Assembly (NCBI GenBank): GCA_021161165.1 | Contig: JAGHBF010000003.1 | Span: 1-10,207 of the forward strand | Origin: Candidatus Aminicenantota bacterium | GTDB lineage: Bacteria; Acidobacteriota; Aminicenantia; S016-38 | DNA: 10,207 nt | Direction of reading: 5' to 3' | Shown: positions 6,196-10,207 of the stretch, piece after piece | How the letters are laid out: each line of letters opens with the position of its first letter | How positions within the stretch are numbered: the stretch's first letter is position 1 | Position numbers and translations under genes: made by a program | Notes under the pieces: generated by a model | What the model saw: only the letters and a program-made list of their open reading frames with translations | What the model was told of the DNA's origin: nothing | Database searches by the model: none

Positions 6196-7907
6196 AGATT
6201 TTCAGGCAATTTCTGTTCCTATTGTTTGTTCTGGTATTAGCGGGTTTGTCTGTATTTCTAAAATATTTTTTTATTCATGAGAAGGAAAAAAAGGCACAAT
6301 TTCATCCTCTGCAGTATCTTGATGTAATTCCTACGAAAGAAGCCTTAACCCTAAGAAAAGTTAAAGATTTGATAAATTATTCAAAGCCAGCTGAGGCCTT
6401 AAAAGTTCTTTCATACAGTGACGGAGAACTGATTTGCTGGAAAAGATATTTCAGGGGAATCGCAAAATTTAAAGCAGGATATCCAGATGCATGCAGTGAA
6501 TTATTGAGAATTCCTGAAAAATGTGCTCCAAGACATTTAGCGTTGGCTTTTTTAATTGAGAATTGTTCGAACAAGGCTATATTAGAGAAAATTCCTGTAA
6601 ATGAGTTAAAGGAAGAGGAGACGCTAAAGTTAAGATGGAAGCTCAACGAAGAAGGTATTGAGAAAATTATTTTTTGTAAACATCCATTGCTGGCGAAAGA
6701 GCTGGGTATAAGGATTAATAAGAAATCTCGACAGTGCCATAGAGAAAGATATAATGTTTTCTTCTCTAAAGGGCAATGGAAAAGCGCAATTTCTGAGGCC
6801 AGACACCTTGATAGGTACTCCCTGGCAAGAGCATATTTCTATGCAAGGAAATATAGAACAGTAGTAAGATTGTTGCGGTCAGTTCGTTCCTCCAAGGAAC
6901 TGTATTTGAAGTTTAGAGCATACCTCAGGCTTGGCTCTATAAAAAGAGCCATTTCTCTCCAACGGCAGATGAAGAAAGCGGGTCTTTATCAGGATTATTT
7001 ATGGCAGCTCGCAATGTTTTATTACCCTGAGGAAAAGGGGTTTAATTATATGAAGGAATATCTGACCGCATTCCCCCGTGGGAGATTTGCTGACTCGGCA
7101 AAAAGATATTTAAAATTGAGAGATTACTGCCTGAGAAAAGAGAAAATACCTCTTAGAAATGAATTTAAAATTGCTGTGGTGAATTTTTCCTCTCCCTCTT
7201 TTTACGAGGAAATTCACCTGAGAAAAGCAGCTCTTTTAAAAGGGGTTTTCCTTTACCAGGAGGCTCTTGAAGAACTGGAGTTTTTAAGGAGAAAAAAAGA
7301 CTCTCCACTTCTTCAGTATTTGGATGGAGTTTTAAGATCATTAAAGGGAGATTATTTAAGCGGCATTAGACTGATCAGAAAATCGCTGGGAGGAACTCCG
7401 ATTGAAGATGAAGAAACTCTCAGGGTCCTTTATCCTTTCCCCTTCGAGGATAAAATAAGAAAAATAAGCTATAGGAATGGGATCGATCCCTATTTGCTTG
7501 CTGCTTTAATACATCAAGAGAGTCTTTTTAATCCCGAAGCAAGGTCTTCAGCAGGGGCAATTGGTCTCATGCAGCTTATGAAATTCACGTTCAAAAGTAC
7601 TGTAATAAGAATGAACGCAGAGTTTTCCAATCCTTATGACCCAGTCGAGAACTTAAAAGTTGGAATAAGGCATTTTTCCGAACTTTTGAATTATTATAAT
7701 GGGAATATTGTTTTAGCTCTTGCCGCTTATAATGCCGGTATAGAAAGGGTGAATAGATGGAAAGAGCTTCTTCCATGTGAAGATACTAATACTTTTATTG
7801 AACTTATTCCCATAAAGCAAACAAGAAATTACGTGAAATTTATCCTTATGAAGAGAAAAATCTACAGGAGGCTTTATGAAAAGAGTGGGGTTGATTTTTG
7901 GAGGTAA
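6192..7907 (+). CDS. membrane-anchored lytic murein transglycosylase, Slt family
   Basis: This enzyme cleaves the glycan strands of peptidoglycan with formation of 1,6-anhydro ends, acting on the periplasmic face. It has 571 residues: an N-terminal hydrophobic helix (about 5-27) with no clear cleavage site, a long helical region that looks like superhelical TPR-type repeats (about 50-400), and a C-terminal SLT domain (about 420-560). In the SLT domain the catalytic Glu443 lies in HQESLFNPEA, followed by SSAGAIGLMQLM and the NGNIVLALAAYNAG motif, and the ending RNYVKFILMKRKIYRRLY is typical of Slt70-like enzymes. The helical region has little clear identity to known Slt proteins by eye. The ATG overlaps the stop of the previous gene and has only a distant AGGGA, suggesting coupled translation. 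Its last 32 bases overlap ddl. Confidence 0.9.
   Translation: MKIFRQFLFLLFVLVLAGLSVFLKYFFIHEKEKKAQFHPLQYLDVIPTKEALTLRKVKDLINYSKPAEALKVLSYSDGELICWKRYFRGIAKFKAGYPDACSELLRIPEKCAPRHLALAFLIENCSNKAILEKIPVNELKEEETLKLRWKLNEEGIEKIIFCKHPLLAKELGIRINKKSRQCHRERYNVFFSKGQWKSAISEARHLDRYSLARAYFYARKYRTVVRLLRSVRSSKELYLKFRAYLRLGSIKRAISLQRQMKKAGLYQDYLWQLAMFYYPEEKGFNYMKEYLTAFPRGRFADSAKRYLKLRDYCLRKEKIPLRNEFKIAVVNFSSPSFYEEIHLRKAALLKGVFLYQEALEELEFLRRKKDSPLLQYLDGVLRSLKGDYLSGIRLIRKSLGGTPIEDEETLRVLYPFPFEDKIRKISYRNGIDPYLLAALIHQESLFNPEARSSAGAIGLMQLMKFTFKSTVIRMNAEFSNPYDPVENLKVGIRHFSELLNYYNGNIVLALAAYNAGIERVNRWKELLPCEDTNTFIELIPIKQTRNYVKFILMKRKIYRRLYEKSGVDFWR
7866..7871 (+). promoter_or_regulatory. ribosome binding site that fixes the ddl start
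   Basis: AGGAGG lies four bases before the ATG at 7876, inside the 3' end of the transglycosylase gene. It supports the 32-bp overlap of the two reading frames as real rather than an artefact of picking the longest frame. Confidence 0.8.
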
Positions 7908-8877
7908 ATCCTCAGAGCACGAGGTTTCAATAGTTTCGGCTACTTCTGTTTTTAAGAACTTCCCGGAAGAATACGAACCCGTACCTATTTTTATTACAAA
8001 AGAAGGAAGATGGAAATTTGTAAAATCTCCCTGGGAGCTTGAAAATGGAAAGGAGTTTTCTTTCCTTCCCTGGCAGGGCGAGAATTTGAGTGTTGAAATA
8101 GATATTTACTTTCCCCTCCTGCATGGGCCGTATGGAGAAGACGGTACAATACAGGGCCTTTTGGAGCTTGCTGGTGTCCCTTATGTTGGCTCAGGAGTAG
8201 TAGGTTCGGCGCTCGGAATGGACAAGGCATTCATGAAGATGGCTTTTGAAAAAGAAGGCCTTCCTGTGGTTAAGTACAGAGTCTTAAGGAAATGGGAAAG
8301 AATTAATATGGAAGATATCAAAAGAGAATTTAACTTGCCTTTGTTTGTAAAACCAGCCAATCTTGGTTCCAGCGTTGGGATTTCAAAAGTCAAAGATTGG
8401 AATCAGCTGGGAGACGCTCTAAAAAGAGCTTTTTCCCATGATTATAAAATTCTCGTTGAACAGGGCATTAAGGCAAGGGAAATAGAATGTTCAGTTCTGG
8501 GAAACGAAGACCCTCAGGCTTCCCTTCCCGGAGAAGTCATTCCCTACAGAGAATTTTATGATTATGAGGATAAGTATATAAAGGGGAAAACCAGGTTCAA
8601 GATCCCTGTAAAATTGTCGAAAGAAGTGGAAGAAAAAATAAAAAATTTTGCCATAAGAGCCTTTAAAGCCGTGGAAGCATGGGGTTTTGCCAGGGTTGAC
8701 TTTTTTCTGCAAGAAAACAGTATATTTGTGAATGAAATCAACACAATTCCGGGATTTACAGAAATAAGTATGTTTCCAAAACTCTGGGAAGCAAGCGGGG
8801 TCCCCTTTAAGGAACTTATAAGAAGGCTTATAAAGTTAGGTTTTGAAAGGTGGGAAAAATGGAAGAAGGCAGGGTAA
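7876..8877 (+). CDS. ddl: D-alanine--D-alanine ligase
   Basis: This ATP-grasp enzyme joins two D-alanines to make the dipeptide that MurF adds to the peptidoglycan precursor. The 333-residue length is slightly longer than DdlB. The N-terminal motif LIFGGKSSEHEVS carries Glu14; HGPYGEDGTIQG follows at about 83-94, and YVGSGVVGSALGMDK at about 103-117. KPANLGSSVGISKV supplies Ser165, and VDFF, VNEINTIPGFT gives the magnesium ligands Asp275, Glu287 and Asn289. The omega-loop reads FYDYEDKYI; its Tyr234 matches the Tyr of the E. coli Glu15-Ser150-Tyr216 triad, so D-Ala-D-Ala rather than D-lactate specificity is expected. The frame overlaps the transglycosylase upstream by 32 bp and ruvX downstream by 19 bp. 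Cytoplasmic. Confidence 0.97.
   Translation: MKRVGLIFGGKSSEHEVSIVSATSVFKNFPEEYEPVPIFITKEGRWKFVKSPWELENGKEFSFLPWQGENLSVEIDIYFPLLHGPYGEDGTIQGLLELAGVPYVGSGVVGSALGMDKAFMKMAFEKEGLPVVKYRVLRKWERINMEDIKREFNLPLFVKPANLGSSVGISKVKDWNQLGDALKRAFSHDYKILVEQGIKAREIECSVLGNEDPQASLPGEVIPYREFYDYEDKYIKGKTRFKIPVKLSKEVEEKIKNFAIRAFKAVEAWGFARVDFFLQENSIFVNEINTIPGFTEISMFPKLWEASGVPFKELIRRLIKLGFERWEKWKKAG
8848..8853 (+). promoter_or_regulatory. ribosome binding site that decides the ruvX start
   Basis: AGGTGG stands five bases before the ATG at 8859, and it overlaps the alternative GTG start at 8850, which has only a weak TAGG upstream. This favours the shorter protein beginning at 8859. Confidence 0.65.
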
Positions 8878-9278
8878 TAGCTTTGGATGTAGGGGATAAA
8901 AGAATTGGTATAGCAGTTTCTGACCCTACAGGAACAATTGCATATCCTCTTGAAACGTATAAAAGGAAGGGTAGCGGGAAGGATGTTGCCTACATTATAG
9001 AGCTTGCAAAAAAGATGAAGACAGTAAAAATAGTTGTTGGACTTCCTCTGCTTTTGAGCGGTAAGGAAGGGACACAGGCGAGAAAAGTGAAAGAGTTCGT
9101 CAAGGAATTAGAATCCGCCGGACTCGAAATTGAACTGGTGGACGAACGTTATTCTACGGAAGATGCTGATTCTATCTTAAGAGGGAAAGGACAGAACTGG
9201 AAAGAAAGAAAGAGTAAACGAGATGCTGTAGCTGCTGCTATAATATTGGATGCTTATTTGAAGGAGAAGAAAGAATGA
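8859..9278 (+). CDS. ruvX: YqgF/RuvX family putative nuclease (pre-16S rRNA processing / Holliday junction resolvase fold)
   Basis: Members of this small RNase H-fold family (E. coli YqgF) are linked to maturation of the 5' end of 16S rRNA and were first predicted as Holliday junction resolvases. From the ATG at 8859 the protein has 139 residues, the usual size. Motifs in order are VIALDVGDKRIGIAVSDP with Asp10, IVVGLPLLLSGKEGTQARKV, VDERYST with Glu96, and RDAVAAAIILDAYL with Asp122, which together give the expected acidic active site. The start at 8859 fits the family (a few residues before IALDVG) and has AGGTGG upstream; GTG at 8850 would add three residues. It overlaps the end of ddl by 19 bp and the start of mltG by four. 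A ruvX-mltG order is seen in many bacteria. Confidence 0.95.
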   Translation: MEEGRVIALDVGDKRIGIAVSDPTGTIAYPLETYKRKGSGKDVAYIIELAKKMKTVKIVVGLPLLLSGKEGTQARKVKEFVKELESAGLEIELVDERYSTEDADSILRGKGQNWKERKSKRDAVAAAIILDAYLKEKKE

Positions 9279-10207
9279 AGTTTTTGAAATACTTTTCAGT
9301 TTTTGCCCTGGCATTGATTGCCTTTTTAGCGTATTTTTTCCTTAGCGAGTATCACAATTATTACAAGGGTTATCGTGAGCCGATAAAAAAAGTAAAGATA
9401 GAGGCTGGAACCCCGGTAAAAAAAGTGGGGGAAATTCTGGAGCAGAAGGGGATTATAAAAAGTTCAAGAATGTTTCTTTTTTTCTACAGGATATTTTTCA
9501 AAAATAAACCTATTCAAGCTGGTATTTATTCTTTTTCAAAGCCACTTAGAACCATAGATGTTCTGCGAAAGCTGGTAAGAGGAGACATCTCGAAATTTAA
9601 AATTACAGTTCCAGAAGGTCTGACTATTGAAGAAACTGCCCGGCTTTTTTCAGATTATGTTCCAGAGGAAGAATTTAAAAAAGCTGCCAGGAATTACTGG
9701 CTGATAAGTGACCTTGATCCTGAAGCCAGGAATCTCGAGGGGTATCTTTTCCCTGATACATACATTTTTCCGGAAGGAGTTACTGCTTCTTTTGTAGTGA
9801 AAAAGATGGTAGCTACGTTTAAGATGAAGTTCAATCCTTCTCTTAGGGAAAAAGCAAAGCAAATGGGTTGGACGGTGAGACAGGTGGTTACCCTTGCATC
9901 TCTTATAGAAAAGGAAACATATTTAGATGAAGAGAAACCTTTGATCTCTTCAGTTTTTCATAACAGGTTAAGATTAGGAATGCCTCTTCAATGTGACCCT
10001 ACAGTGGTATATGCAATGAAAAAAATGGGGATATGGAGGGGAAGATTGCTTCGTAAGCACTATAAAACTGTGAGATCGCCTTACAATACTTATTTACACA
10101 AGGGCCTGCCTCCAGGTCCTATCTGTAGTCCAGGGTTAAGTTCTATAGAGGCTGCACTTCAACCTGCAGATACAGATTACATATATTTCATCGCTGTGGG
10201 GCCTTCC
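9275..10207 (+). CDS. mltG: endolytic murein transglycosylase MltG (YceG), 3' end cut by the window
   Basis: This inner-membrane lytic transglycosylase cuts nascent glycan strands and is thought to end their elongation. The frame starts with ATG at 9275, overlapping the ruvX stop (ATGA), with AAGGAG at 9261-9266 as its ribosome site, and stays open to the last base (311 codons). One membrane helix (about 5-23) is followed by a LysM-like region around VEILEQKG-type residues 40-110 (VKIEAGTPVKKVGEILEQKG) and the YceG domain. The catalytic Glu212 lies in LASLIEKET; other family signatures are NLEGYLFPDTY (about 153-163), SVFHNRLRLGMPLQCDPTVVYA and NTYLHKGLPPGPICSPGLSSIEAAL. About 20 to 40 residues, including the end of the domain, are probably outside the window. 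Together with Slt it gives this gene run two transglycosylases of different families. Confidence 0.95.
   Translation, partial: MKFLKYFSVFALALIAFLAYFFLSEYHNYYKGYREPIKKVKIEAGTPVKKVGEILEQKGIIKSSRMFLFFYRIFFKNKPIQAGIYSFSKPLRTIDVLRKLVRGDISKFKITVPEGLTIEETARLFSDYVPEEEFKKAARNYWLISDLDPEARNLEGYLFPDTYIFPEGVTASFVVKKMVATFKMKFNPSLREKAKQMGWTVRQVVTLASLIEKETYLDEEKPLISSVFHNRLRLGMPLQCDPTVVYAMKKMGIWRGRLLRKHYKTVRSPYNTYLHKGLPPGPICSPGLSSIEAALQPADTDYIYFIAVGPS

Noticed and set aside
8850..8852. GTG at 8850 as the start of ruvX
   Set aside because: It sits inside the AGGTGG that serves the ATG at 8859, and the shorter form fits the family N-terminus better.

Overview
The window is a stretch of an AT-rich bacterial chromosome in which every recognisable gene lies on the + strand and almost no base is non-coding. 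The largest gap between genes is 36 bp, and most junctions are 4-bp overlaps of the ATGA or TTGA type. Arginine is written mostly as AGA/AGG, ATA isoleucine codons are frequent, and the proteins are rich in Lys, Glu and Ile, a pattern often seen in thermophiles. The organism is bacterial (type II fatty-acid synthesis, D-Ala-D-Ala ligase, peptidoglycan lytic transglycosylases). A distant lineage such as Acidobacteriota/Aminicenantia or a deltaproteobacterial relative is a low-confidence guess, based on remembered resemblance of the GAF-containing protein and the YfgM-like protein to genes from those groups.

Positions 1-2216 hold the end of a fatty-acid synthesis cluster: fabG (5' end cut by the window), acpP and fabF, i.e. 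the ketoreductase, the acyl carrier and the elongating ketosynthase. Positions 2213-4320 hold a LemA-family membrane protein, followed by overlap with a membrane M48 (HtpX-like) metalloprotease that carries an unusual C-terminal extension: a GYF_2-like segment and two four-cysteine zinc ribbons.

A 36-bp gap after the protease, together with the last bases of its gene, contains a good sigma70-type promoter (TTTACA, 17 bp, TATAAT). It probably gives the second half separate transcription. Positions 4357-10207 hold a YfgM-like membrane TPR protein, an unnamed GAF-like/acidic-linker/conserved C-terminal protein, a Slt-type lytic transglycosylase, ddl, ruvX (yqgF) and mltG (3' end cut by the window). 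The common theme is the cell envelope: ddl makes the D-Ala-D-Ala precursor, and Slt and MltG cut glycan strands. RuvX (rRNA processing/resolvase fold) is a housekeeping passenger.

I see no mobile element, CRISPR array, RNA gene, phage gene or defence system. Most of the region is ordinary housekeeping sequence. The items most worth a second look are the LemA/M48-zinc-ribbon pair and the uncharacterised GAF-like protein.
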